Program-made: the position numbers and the translations under genes | Source of the DNA: JBFGFG01 sp041627475 | GTDB taxonomy: Bacteria > Actinomycetota > Nitriliruptoria > Nitriliruptorales > Nitriliruptoraceae | Assembly: GCA_041627475.1 (NCBI GenBank) | Contig: JBFKQZ010000028.1 | Location: 1-18,817, forward strand | Direction: 5' to 3' | DNA length: 18,817 nucleotides | Notes under the pieces: model-generated | Told to the model about the DNA's origin: nothing | What the model saw: the letters and a program-made list of their open reading frames with translations, nothing else | The model's database searches: none | Part shown: piece by piece, positions 7,166-14,258 of the stretch | How the letters are laid out: each line of letters begins with the position of its first letter | Position numbering within the stretch: the first letter of the stretch is position 1

Positions 7166-7726
7166 CTAGGAGGTCGGGCTCCGCGTCCACGACGATGGCC
7201 GCGTCGCCTCGTCCGGGCAGCCGCGGACACCGTCGAGCAGCGTCGTGTCCAGCTGCGCGGTCGCCGTGTCGCCGTGGAGGACCGACACGTCACCGGTGGC
7301 CTCGAGCACCACGGCGTAGACCTGGCGCGTGTCCGTCACGTTCGCCTCGCGGAGCTTGGCCCAGAGGTCGTCGAGTGCGAGCCCCGCCGTGTCGAGGTTC
7401 TCGGTGAGGATCTCGTCACCTGCCATGAGGAGCAGCGGCTGGTTGTCGGTCATCCTGGTCCCGCCGTGGCGGCGCAGGTGCTGCAGTGCGCGTTGCGTGC
7501 CGAAGACGGCGGCCAGCGCCACGAGCGCCTGCCCGACCGGGATGGACCCGGTGGCGGCGGTCGCGAGCAGGGAGCCGATCGCGATGGTCGCCGCGAAGTC
7601 GTGCGGGGCCATCTTCGCGAACGAGAGCAGTCCGTTCATGCGGGTCAGCGCGACGACGACGAGGATCGAGAGGACCGATGCCCCGACGGTCGCGAGGGCG
7701 GTGGGGAGGCTGACGGCGAACTGCAC
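7166..7726 (-). CDS. DUF421/YetF-type membrane protein
   Basis: A 186-residue protein of the DUF421 (YetF-like) family. About three hydrophobic segments (roughly 10-29, 42-58, 63-82) carry the family motif around DFAATIAIGS (43-52), and the cytoplasmic DUF421 domain follows, with QPLLLMAGDEI (96-106) and LREANVTDTRQVYAVVLEA (125-143). Family function is unsettled; Bacillus members have been linked to membrane or sporulation roles. GTG 7726 is preferred because AGGAG stands 6 nt upstream; an in-frame start at 7777 would add 17 residues with no ribosome-binding site. It is the first gene of the unit with plsC, the alcohol dehydrogenase and the SDR, and is divergent from prfC. Only 105 bp separate the two divergent starts. 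Confidence 0.88.
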   Translation of the reverse strand: MQFAVSLPTALATVGASVLSILVVVALTRMNGLLSFAKMAPHDFAATIAIGSLLATAATGSIPVGQALVALAAVFGTQRALQHLRRHGGTRMTDNQPLLLMAGDEILTENLDTAGLALDDLWAKLREANVTDTRQVYAVVLEATGDVSVLHGDTATAQLDTTLLDGVRGCPDEATRPSSWTRSPTS

Positions 7727-7790
7727 GGGTGGCTCCTTGGTGTCGCCCCGGACGTGCCCCGCGGGCTCGCTCGGCACGCGAACGGGCCCG

Positions 7791-7796
7791 TACGCT
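7791..7796 (+). promoter_or_regulatory. Possible -10 box for prfC
   Basis: TACGCT fits the TAnnnT -10 pattern and ends 35 nt before the prfC GTG. No recognisable -35 lies 16-18 bp upstream, so this is a weak call. Confidence 0.3.
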
Positions 7797-7831
7797 GGTC
7801 GGCCCGTCGCTCACCACCTCCCGGAGCACCC

Positions 7832-9394
7832 GTGTCCCGCCTGCTCGAGGAGGCGTCGCGTCGCCGCACGTTCGCGATCATCTCGCACCCGGACGCCGGC
7901 AAGACGACGCTGACCGAGAAGTTCCTCCTGTACGCCGGCGCCATCGCGATGGCCGGCTCCGTCAAGGACCGCAAGGCCGAGCGCACGGCGCGGTCGGACT
8001 GGCTCGAGCTCGAGCAGAAGCGGGGGATCTCGGTGTCGTCGGCCGTCATGCGGTTCGACCACAAGAACCACGTCTTCAACCTGCTCGACACCCCGGGCCA
8101 CCGTGACTTCTCCGAGGACACCTACCGCGTGCTGTCGGGCGTCGACGCGGCTGTCATGGTGCTCGACGCGGCCCGTGGCGTGGAGCCGCAGACGCTGAAG
8201 CTGTTCGAGGTCTGCCGCCGGCGTGGCACCCCGCTGATCACGTTCGTCAACAAGATGGACCGTCCGGCCCCCGACACGCTGGAGATCCTCGACGACATCG
8301 AGGAGCAGATCGGCCTGCGCGGCACCCCGGTGACCTGGCCGGTGCGCGAGTTCGGGCAGTTCCTCGGCGTGGTCGACCGCCGCGCCGACGACCTCGTCCA
8401 CCGCTTCGTCGACACCGACCGCGCCCGCAAGTCCGACGACCTCACGACGTCGCTGGCCGAGATCGCCGAGCAGGCGCCCGACGTCGAGGAGGAGGTCGCG
8501 CTGCTCGACGGGCTCGGCCTCGACCACGACCAGGAGACGTTCCTGGCCGGCGAGACCACACCCGTCTTCTTCGGCTCGGCGCTGAACAACTTCGGGGTCG
8601 AGCTGCTGCTCGACGCCATCGTCGACATCGCGCCCCCGCCCGGCCCCCGGGTCGACATCGAGGGCGAGCCGCGCCCGCTCGACGCCGGGACGTCCGCCCA
8701 GGTCTTCAAGGTCCAGGCGAACATGGACCCGCGGCACCGCGACCGCATCGCCTTCGTCCGCATGGCGTCGGGGAAGTTCGAGCGCGGGATGCAGCTGACC
8801 TGCCACCGCACCGGTCGCTCGATCGCCGCGAAGTACGTGAGCGAGGTCTTCGGCAAGGACCGCGACACCATCGACGAGGCGTGGCCCGGCGACATCATCG
8901 GCCTCGTCAACGCCAGTGGTCTCGCGATCGGGGACACGCTCCACGTCGACGACGACCCCGTCCGCTACCCACCCCTGCCGACGTTCACGCCCGAGCACTT
9001 CCGCTTCGCCGTGCCAGCGGACCGCAGCAAGGTCAAGCAGTTCCGCTCCGGCCTCGAGCAGCTGGACCAGGAGGGCACCTGGCAGGTCCTGCGCCACCCC
9101 GAGATCGGCGACCAACGCCCCGTCGTCGCCGCCGTCGGCGTCCTCCAGTTCGAGGTCGCGGCCTGGCGCATGGAGCACGAGTTCAACGCGCCCGTCCGCC
9201 TCGAGTCCGCGCCGTTCGGCGTCGGTCGCCGCACCGACGAGACGTCGCGCGGACCGCTCGAGCGCATGCGCGGCATCGAGGTCTACGAACGGGCCGACGG
9301 CACTCCCGTCGCGCTGTTCCCCGACGAGTACCGCCTCCAGCGCGTGGAGCGCGACAACCCCGAACTGACCCTCGACGTGATCGTCGGCGGCTGA
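7832..9394 (+). CDS. prfC: Peptide chain release factor 3 (RF3)
   Basis: A 520-residue translational GTPase, close to the 529 residues of E. coli RF3. G-motifs are clear: G1 HPDAGKTT (19-26), switch I RGISVSS (64-70), G3 DTPGH (86-90) and G4 NKMD (140-143). The RF3-specific sequence continues through SVKDRKAERTARSDWLELE (43-61) and the C-terminal domain with GVLQFEV and the final DEYRLQ. RF3 uses GTP hydrolysis to release RF1 or RF2 from the ribosome after termination. GTG 7832 has GGAG 5 nt upstream; longer in-frame extensions are antisense to DUF421. It stands alone, not beside other translation genes. The protein looks intact, so it is probably functional. Confidence 0.97.
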   Translation: MSRLLEEASRRRTFAIISHPDAGKTTLTEKFLLYAGAIAMAGSVKDRKAERTARSDWLELEQKRGISVSSAVMRFDHKNHVFNLLDTPGHRDFSEDTYRVLSGVDAAVMVLDAARGVEPQTLKLFEVCRRRGTPLITFVNKMDRPAPDTLEILDDIEEQIGLRGTPVTWPVREFGQFLGVVDRRADDLVHRFVDTDRARKSDDLTTSLAEIAEQAPDVEEEVALLDGLGLDHDQETFLAGETTPVFFGSALNNFGVELLLDAIVDIAPPPGPRVDIEGEPRPLDAGTSAQVFKVQANMDPRHRDRIAFVRMASGKFERGMQLTCHRTGRSIAAKYVSEVFGKDRDTIDEAWPGDIIGLVNASGLAIGDTLHVDDDPVRYPPLPTFTPEHFRFAVPADRSKVKQFRSGLEQLDQEGTWQVLRHPEIGDQRPVVAAVGVLQFEVAAWRMEHEFNAPVRLESAPFGVGRRTDETSRGPLERMRGIEVYERADGTPVALFPDEYRLQRVERDNPELTLDVIVGG

Positions 9395-9401
9395 CGCCGC
9401 C
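9386..9401 (+). terminator. Hairpin over the prfC stop codon
   Basis: GGCGGC (9386-9391), loop TGAC, GCCGCC (9396-9401) form a 6-bp GC stem that includes the stop codon. There is no T-run afterwards, so it is only a possible terminator for prfC. Confidence 0.35.
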
Positions 9402-9433
9402 CGCGCGCTGGCATCCGCTGCGCTCGACGCGAG

Positions 9434-9473
9434 TGGACCCCGACTGGACCTGCGCGTGGCGGGTCCAGTTCGG
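9434..9473. promoter_or_regulatory. Three-half-site operator candidate upstream of azlCD
   Basis: TGGACC occurs at 9434-9439 and 9445-9450, exactly 11 bp apart, and its reverse complement GGTCCA at 9462-9467. The second and third sites extend into a longer dyad: CCGACTGGACC (9440-9450) against GGTCCAGTTCGG (9462-9473), with one extra base in the right arm. It ends 12 nt before the azlC start. The layout suits a dimeric regulator; PLP-dependent MocR-type regulators often show mixed direct and inverted half-sites and control such exporters, but the binding protein is inference. Confidence 0.5.
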
Positions 9474-9485
9474 CACGATGGGGCC

Positions 9486-10220
9486 ATGAGCGCCTCCTCC
9501 CAGACTGACGAGCTCACCCTCCGGGGTGCGTTCCGTGAGGGTGCGCTGGAGGTCCTGCCGATCGTGGCGGGGATCATCCCGTTCGGGCTGGTCGCCGGCG
9601 CGGCCGCCGTCGACGCGGGGCTCGGCATCGAGGGCGGCATGGCCCTGTCGCTGCTCGTCTTCGCCGGCGCGTCGCAGCTCGCGGCCATCGACCTGCTGGC
9701 CCGCGACGCGCCGTTGCTGATCATCCTGCTGACGGTCGGCGTCATCAACCTGCGGATGGCGATGTACTCGGCCTCGCTGGCACCGCGACTCGCGCACGTG
9801 CCGCTGCTGCAGCGGATGGCCGCGGCGTACTTCCTCGTCGACCAGGCCTACGCCCTGACGATCATGCGCGTCGACCGGGCGCCCACGCGACCACACCGCA
9901 TCGCGTACTACGCCGGTGTCGCCGCGCCGCTGTGGATCAACTGGCAGATCATGACCGCCGTCGGGGCGGTCCTGGGTTCGACGATCCCGGACTGGCTGCC
10001 GCTCGAGGCGACGATCCCGCTGGTCTTCCTCGCGATGCTCGTGCCGGCCATCACGGACCGGGCCACGCTGGCCGCGGCGGTCGTGAGCGGGGTGGTGGCG
10101 ACCCTCGCGGTCGGCCTGCCCAACAACGCGGGCCTCCTGGTCGGCGCCTTCAGCGGCATCGCTGCCGGCACGCTCGTGGCCCTGCGGACCGAGGCACGCG
10201 TCGTGGAGGTGCAGCGATGA
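9486..10220 (+). CDS. azlC: AzlC-family amino-acid exporter, large subunit
   Basis: A 244-residue membrane protein with the AzlC hallmarks: GIIPFGLVAGAAAVDAGL (about 29-46), FAGASQLAAIDLL (about 60-72), then NLRMAMYSASLAPRL (about 87-101) and YFLVDQAYAL. AzlC and AzlD together form the branched-chain amino-acid exporter family (AzlCD, BrnFE). ATG 9486 is probably the transcription start too: there is no ribosome-binding site, and CACGAT at 9474-9479 lies at -10 spacing, so a leaderless mRNA is likely. The next gene, azlD, overlaps by ATGA. The operator candidate just upstream suggests regulated expression, with the amino acid or a related signal as possible inducer. The substrate (Leu/Ile/Val or Met) is inferred from the family. 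Confidence 0.93.
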   Translation: MSASSQTDELTLRGAFREGALEVLPIVAGIIPFGLVAGAAAVDAGLGIEGGMALSLLVFAGASQLAAIDLLARDAPLLIILLTVGVINLRMAMYSASLAPRLAHVPLLQRMAAAYFLVDQAYALTIMRVDRAPTRPHRIAYYAGVAAPLWINWQIMTAVGAVLGSTIPDWLPLEATIPLVFLAMLVPAITDRATLAAAVVSGVVATLAVGLPNNAGLLVGAFSGIAAGTLVALRTEARVVEVQR

Positions 10221-10540
10221 CCGCCACACAGCTGCTCGCCATCGCGCTCGCCGGGGTGCTCACCTACGCGATCCGGGCCTCGTTCCTCGTGTTCGCGGGT
10301 CGGATGACCGAGCTGCCACCGACCGTGACGACGGTGCTGCGCATGATCCCCGCGGCCGCGCTCGCCGCTCTGGTCCTGCCCGGTCTGGTGCGTCCGGACG
10401 CGGGCGCGTTCGACCCGGTCAACAGCATCGCCGTCGGCGGTGTCGCGGCGGTGCTCATGTCGCTGTGGAAGCGGAGCATCGGGCTGTCGCTCGCCGTCGG
10501 GCTCGTCGTGGTCGTCGCGACGCGCCCGTTCCTCGGCTGA
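10217..10540 (+). CDS. azlD: AzlD-family amino-acid exporter, small subunit
   Basis: A 107-residue hydrophobic protein, the usual AzlD size, with several membrane segments. Family features are the N-terminal LTYAIRASFLVFAGR (about 15-29), the middle RMIPAAALAALVLPGL (42-57) and VGLVVVVATRPFLG at the C-terminus. It pairs with AzlC to form the exporter. ATG 10217 overlaps the azlC stop (ATGA), so translation is coupled. Its stop TGA faces the stop of the minus-strand single-pass protein across one base (TGAGTCA). Confidence 0.92.
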   Translation: MTATQLLAIALAGVLTYAIRASFLVFAGRMTELPPTVTTVLRMIPAAALAALVLPGLVRPDAGAFDPVNSIAVGGVAAVLMSLWKRSIGLSLAVGLVVVVATRPFLG

Positions 10541-10541
10541 G

Positions 10542-11147
10542 TCAGTCCGACCCGCAGTCGCCGCGGGGCTCCCAGGCGGTCTGCGTCCGGCTCAAGGGCT
10601 GACCCGAGACCCAGCGGTCGTCGTGGACGAAGACGGCCTCACCCACGACGGTCACGCCGCGTCGGTCGAGTCCACGCGGGCTGGTCCCTGCGAGCACGGT
10701 CCCGTCCGCGGCGTACCAGCGGACCCCGTCGGGGTGTGCGAAGGCCTGGGCGGCACGGCACCAGGTCAGGTCGGCGCCGTCGGCCGGGTCGCGCGTCTCG
10801 AGGACGACCAGCTGCTCCTCGGGCGAGAGCAGGACGGCGCCGTTGTCCTGGCCCCACCGGGCGTCGTAGACGGCCGACCGCGTCGCCGTGCGCGTCACGA
10901 CGAGGTGTGGCAGCTCGGCGAGCCGAACGGGTCCGGCCTGGGCCTGGGCCGCGAGCTCGCCGAGACCTCCCAGCGACACCCGGTCGTCCTCCCCGCCGCT
11001 GAAGAGGAAGATGACCCCGACGGCCACGCCGACCAGCGTGGCGACGAGCAGCAGCAGCAGGCGCGGGTCGGGACCGACCACGGCGACCGTGATCTCCTCG
11101 GGCTCCTGCTCGTGCTGCTCGTCCACGTCCAGCACGCTACAGCTCAC
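10542..11147 (-). CDS. Single-pass membrane protein with Rieske-like C-terminal pattern lacking metal ligands
   Basis: A 201-residue protein: an acidic N-terminus (1-28), one transmembrane helix (about 29-50), and a soluble domain probably outside the cell. The region from LTWC (127-130) onward reads like the second half of a Rieske domain: hydrophobic strands, DGTVLAGTSPRGL (148-160, compare DGxxLxGPAPRxL), then GVTVVGEAVFV (164-174). The CxH and CPxH cluster motifs are absent; only Cys130 and Cys198 remain. A fold relationship is inference; it could equally be an unrelated beta protein. GTG 11147 overlaps the ABC gene stop as GTGA, supporting this start. No ribosome-binding site is seen, so expression probably depends on coupling. 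It is the last gene of the hydrolase/ABC unit. Confidence 0.7.
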   Translation of the reverse strand: MSCSVLDVDEQHEQEPEEITVAVVGPDPRLLLLLVATLVGVAVGVIFLFSGGEDDRVSLGGLGELAAQAQAGPVRLAELPHLVVTRTATRSAVYDARWGQDNGAVLLSPEEQLVVLETRDPADGADLTWCRAAQAFAHPDGVRWYAADGTVLAGTSPRGLDRRGVTVVGEAVFVHDDRWVSGQPLSRTQTAWEPRGDCGSD

Positions 11148-13039
11148 GCGACGGCCACATCCGGGTCCGTCGGACGGCGGTGCACCCGGTGGCCGTCGCG
11201 GAGCACGACGCCGTCGGCGCAGTGCGCCTCCACCGCGCCGCCGCCGAACTGCTCCTCGTACAGGGCGGCGTAGCGACCACCCACGGCGAGCAGCGCGTCG
11301 TGGGTGCCGCTCTCGACGATGTGGCCGGCCTCGACGACGTGGATCGTGTCGGCCCCGAGGATCGTGGACAGCCGGTGGGCGATCGCGAGCGTCGTGCGGC
11401 TCGCCATCAGTGGTTCCAGGGCCGCCTGGATGAGTCGTTCGGACTCGGTGTCCAGCGCGCTCGTCGCCTCGTCGAGGATCAGCACCCGCGGGTCGGAGAG
11501 GATCACGCGCGCGATCGACAGCCGCTGCTTCTGGCCGCCGGACAGCCGGGTGCCCCGCTCACCGACGACCGTGTCGTAGCCCTCGGGGAGGCTCTCGACC
11601 CAGTCGTGGAGCTGTGCCGCGCGGGTCGCCTCGACCACCTCGTCGAGGTCGGCGTCGGGCCGGCCGTAGCGCAGGTTGTCCAGGATCGAGGCGTGGAAGA
11701 GCGTCGACTCCTGCGTGACGTAGCCGACGGCGTCGGCGAGCGACGACAGGGCGAGGTCGCGCACGTCGTGACCGTCCAGCAGGACGCGACCGCGGTCGAC
11801 GTCGTAGAGCCGCGGGACCAGTGAGACCAGCGTCGTCTTGCCGGCACCCGACGAGCCGACGAAGGCGGCGAGCTCGCCCGGGCGGACGTGCAGCGAGATC
11901 CGGTCCAGCGCGGGCCGGGGGACACGGCCCTCGCCCGCTGCTGCGGCGCGTGCCTCGGGGTAGGTGAAGCTCACGTCCTCGAACCGGACGTGGCCGAGCA
12001 CGTCGTCGCGGGCCAGGCGGACCGGGTTGGGGCGGTCGACGATGTCCGGTTCGACGTCGAGGTACTCGAAGATCCGGTCGAACATCGCCAGCGACGTCCG
12101 CAGCTCGACGGCGACCTGGAACAGCTGGACGGTCGGGAAGAAGATCCGCGACTGGAGCGTCGTGAAGGCCACGACCGTGCCGGCGGTGATCTCGGTGCCG
12201 GTCGCGCTGCTCGCGACCCACAGCGCCGCCGCGTAGACGAACACCGGGGCGAGTGTGAAGAACGTCCGGACCAGCGTGAAGAAGACGTTGCCGATCATCT
12301 CGCGACGCAGCGCCGTGTCGGCCAGGCGGGCCGACTCCTCGCGGAACCGTGCCGTCTCGTCGGCCTGGCGCCCGAACACCTTGCTCAGCAGGACGCCGCT
12401 GACCGACAACGTCTCCTCGGTGATGGCCGTCATGGCGGCGGTCGACTCCTGTGCCTGCTTGGCGACCCGCCGGCGCCGCTCACCGACCCGCCGCGCGAGC
12501 AGGATGAACACCGGCAGGATCGCCACTGACAGCAGCGTCAGCGGCACGCTCAGGAAGACCATGGCGACGATCGCCGACAGGACCGTCACGATCGTCGACA
12601 GCACCGTCGACGCGGTGTTGGTCACGACGCCGGAGACGGCCGTGACGTCGTTGGAGAGCCGCGACTGGATCTCGCCGGTGCGCGTCCCGGTGAAGAACGA
12701 CAGCGGCAGGTCGCGCAGGTGCGCGTACAGGCCGTCGCGGAGCTCGCGCATCACCTTCTGGCCGACGTCGGTGGCCAGGTAGGTCTGGGCGAGCCCGAGC
12801 ACGCCGCTGACGAGTGGGATCGCCACCATCCACGCCAGCAGCACGAGGGAGCGCTCGACGTCGGGACCGCCGTCGAGGAACAACGCGGTGTCGAACAGCT
12901 GCTGGATCAGCAGCGGGTTGACCACGCCCAGTGCGGAGGTGACGAGGACCAGGGCGACGACCGCGCCGACCTGCGCCCGGTGGCCACGGAACAGCCGCAC
13001 GATGCGGCGGTACCCGGCAGCGGCTGGCGACCGCGTCAC
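11144..13039 (-). CDS. ABC exporter half-transporter with fused TMD and NBD (ABCB/MsbA-like)
   Basis: A 631-residue ABC transporter with an N-terminal transmembrane domain (about 20-300, six helices expected) and a C-terminal ATPase domain. The ATPase motifs are intact: Walker A GSSGAGKTT (395-403, Lys401), signature LSGGQKQR (Ser500), Walker B ending in Asp523-Glu524, and the H-loop His555 in IAHRLS. Members of this type work as homodimers or with a second half-transporter; none is next to it, so a homodimer is likely. The substrate is unknown: lipid, drug and peptide exporters share this layout. GTG 13039 overlaps the hydrolase stop as GTGA and its own stop overlaps the next GTG the same way, giving strict coupling. 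The last 30 residues after the ATPase domain are a short charged tail. Confidence 0.93.
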   Translation of the reverse strand: MTRSPAAAGYRRIVRLFRGHRAQVGAVVALVLVTSALGVVNPLLIQQLFDTALFLDGGPDVERSLVLLAWMVAIPLVSGVLGLAQTYLATDVGQKVMRELRDGLYAHLRDLPLSFFTGTRTGEIQSRLSNDVTAVSGVVTNTASTVLSTIVTVLSAIVAMVFLSVPLTLLSVAILPVFILLARRVGERRRRVAKQAQESTAAMTAITEETLSVSGVLLSKVFGRQADETARFREESARLADTALRREMIGNVFFTLVRTFFTLAPVFVYAAALWVASSATGTEITAGTVVAFTTLQSRIFFPTVQLFQVAVELRTSLAMFDRIFEYLDVEPDIVDRPNPVRLARDDVLGHVRFEDVSFTYPEARAAAAGEGRVPRPALDRISLHVRPGELAAFVGSSGAGKTTLVSLVPRLYDVDRGRVLLDGHDVRDLALSSLADAVGYVTQESTLFHASILDNLRYGRPDADLDEVVEATRAAQLHDWVESLPEGYDTVVGERGTRLSGGQKQRLSIARVILSDPRVLILDEATSALDTESERLIQAALEPLMASRTTLAIAHRLSTILGADTIHVVEAGHIVESGTHDALLAVGGRYAALYEEQFGGGAVEAHCADGVVLRDGHRVHRRPTDPDVAVA

Positions 13040-14211
13040 CGGCCGACCAGGTCGTCGAGGAAGGCGGTCAGCGTCTCGGCGTACAGCCCCGGGTCGGTGT
13101 TCCAGGTGCGGACGTGGCCGGCCTCGGCCACGTCGACGTGCGTGACGTCGTCGTCGTTGGCGGCGAGCTCGATCGACGGCCCGACGGGCACGAAGGCGTC
13201 GGCGTCGCCGTGGAACAGCAGCGTCGGCACGTCGAACGTCCCGTCGTCGGCCGTCTGCTCCAGCGCGTCGCTGTCGAAGCCGTCGACCCGCAGATCGGCG
13301 AAGACCTTGACGACCGGGAGCAGCAGGGGCTCCGCGGCCTCGGGGATGCCGTTCAGGCCGGCCTGGAGGTCCAGGAGCGCGTCCAGCGACAGCAGCGGCG
13401 AGTCCAGCACGACGCCCGGGATGCGGTCGTGCGGTCCGCCGTCGGCCTGCTGGGCGTTGTCGAGGAACTGGGCGACGAGCGACCCGCCCATCGAGACGCC
13501 GAACGGCACGATCGGGTCGTCGGGGCGCCGCTGGGCCGCGTACTCGACCGCTGCCGCGACGTCGGTCCACTCGGTCGTCCCGTACCGCAGCCGGCCGTCG
13601 GGCAGCGGCGGTGCGCCGTCGTCCCCGCGATAGGTCTGGACCAGCACGTTCCACCCGGCGTCGACGAGCGTCGGCAGGAACCGGAGCGCCTCCTCGCGGG
13701 TCGCGCCGCGTCCGTGGACGAAGACGATCGTCCCGACCGGGTCCGCTGCAGGGACCCACCACGACGGCAGCGGCCCCAGCGGGCCCTCGACCGTGACGTC
13801 CTCGAAGTCCAGTTCGACGGCGCCCGGGGTGCCGACAACGACGAACTCGTCGACCCGGACGCCCTCGCCGGTGCGCGGCGGGGGCTGGCCGACGAGGTCG
13901 GTCCAGCCCCACTCGACGCCGCCCGCGACGCGGCCGACCTGCTGGGTCAGCACCACGTGGCGGTCGTCGGGCAGCTGCAGCCCCCACGACCCGTCGATCG
14001 CCGCGTACCCCTGGTCCTCGAGGACGACCGTGCCCGCGTCGAGGTCGACGTCGAGGACCTCGTTGTCCGGATCGAACGGCCGCACCGTCGGCACCGCGGT
14101 CAGCTGCCCGGCGAAGTACCAGGCGACGCCCAGCACGACCAGCAGGACGAGGACCATGACGACGACCAGGAACCGCGTTGTCACACGGACCACGGCACTG
14201 CGCTCGGCCAC
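13036..14211 (-). CDS. Membrane-anchored alpha/beta hydrolase
   Basis: A 391-residue protein: a basic N-terminus (RSAVVRVTTR), one transmembrane helix (about 13-34), then a large soluble part, probably extracytoplasmic by the positive-inside rule. After about 120 residues without a recognised domain comes an alpha/beta-hydrolase fold: oxyanion HGRG (166-169), nucleophile Ser240 in GVSMGGS, acid Asp338 in HGDADAFVP and His366 in EAGHV. This fits an esterase, lipase or peptidase; no substrate is evident. I preferred GTG 14211 because GAGGGG stands 9 nt upstream; GTG 14220, three codons longer, has that sequence directly against it. The epimerase stop lies 47 nt upstream and the ABC gene overlaps by GTGA. 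Location and operon point to a cell-envelope role together with the exporter, which is inference. Confidence 0.88.
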   Translation of the reverse strand: MAERSAVVRVTTRFLVVVMVLVLLVVLGVAWYFAGQLTAVPTVRPFDPDNEVLDVDLDAGTVVLEDQGYAAIDGSWGLQLPDDRHVVLTQQVGRVAGGVEWGWTDLVGQPPPRTGEGVRVDEFVVVGTPGAVELDFEDVTVEGPLGPLPSWWVPAADPVGTIVFVHGRGATREEALRFLPTLVDAGWNVLVQTYRGDDGAPPLPDGRLRYGTTEWTDVAAAVEYAAQRRPDDPIVPFGVSMGGSLVAQFLDNAQQADGGPHDRIPGVVLDSPLLSLDALLDLQAGLNGIPEAAEPLLLPVVKVFADLRVDGFDSDALEQTADDGTFDVPTLLFHGDADAFVPVGPSIELAANDDDVTHVDVAEAGHVRTWNTDPGLYAETLTAFLDDLVGR

Positions 14212-14220
14212 GGACGCCAC

Positions 14221-14226
14221 CCCCTC
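14221..14226 (-). promoter_or_regulatory. Ribosome-binding site that decides the hydrolase start
   Basis: On the minus strand GAGGGG lies 9 nt before GTG 14211 and directly against GTG 14220, so the shorter start fits better. Confidence 0.45.
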
Positions 14227-14258
14227 GCTGGTCCGGCGACCCTAACGGTTGTCGCGCC

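Noticed and set aside
5660..7831. Upstream in-frame extension of prfC by over 700 codons
   Set aside because: The added region is antisense to plsC, ADH and DUF421 and has no domain; GTG 7832 has a proper ribosome-binding site.
7811..9748. 645-codon open frame antisense to prfC
   Set aside because: Low-complexity translation; prfC on the other strand has all GTPase motifs.
13040..13987. In-frame upstream extension of the ABC gene by 316 codons
   Set aside because: It is an out-of-frame read of the hydrolase gene, which has its own triad; the GTGA overlap fixes GTG 13039.
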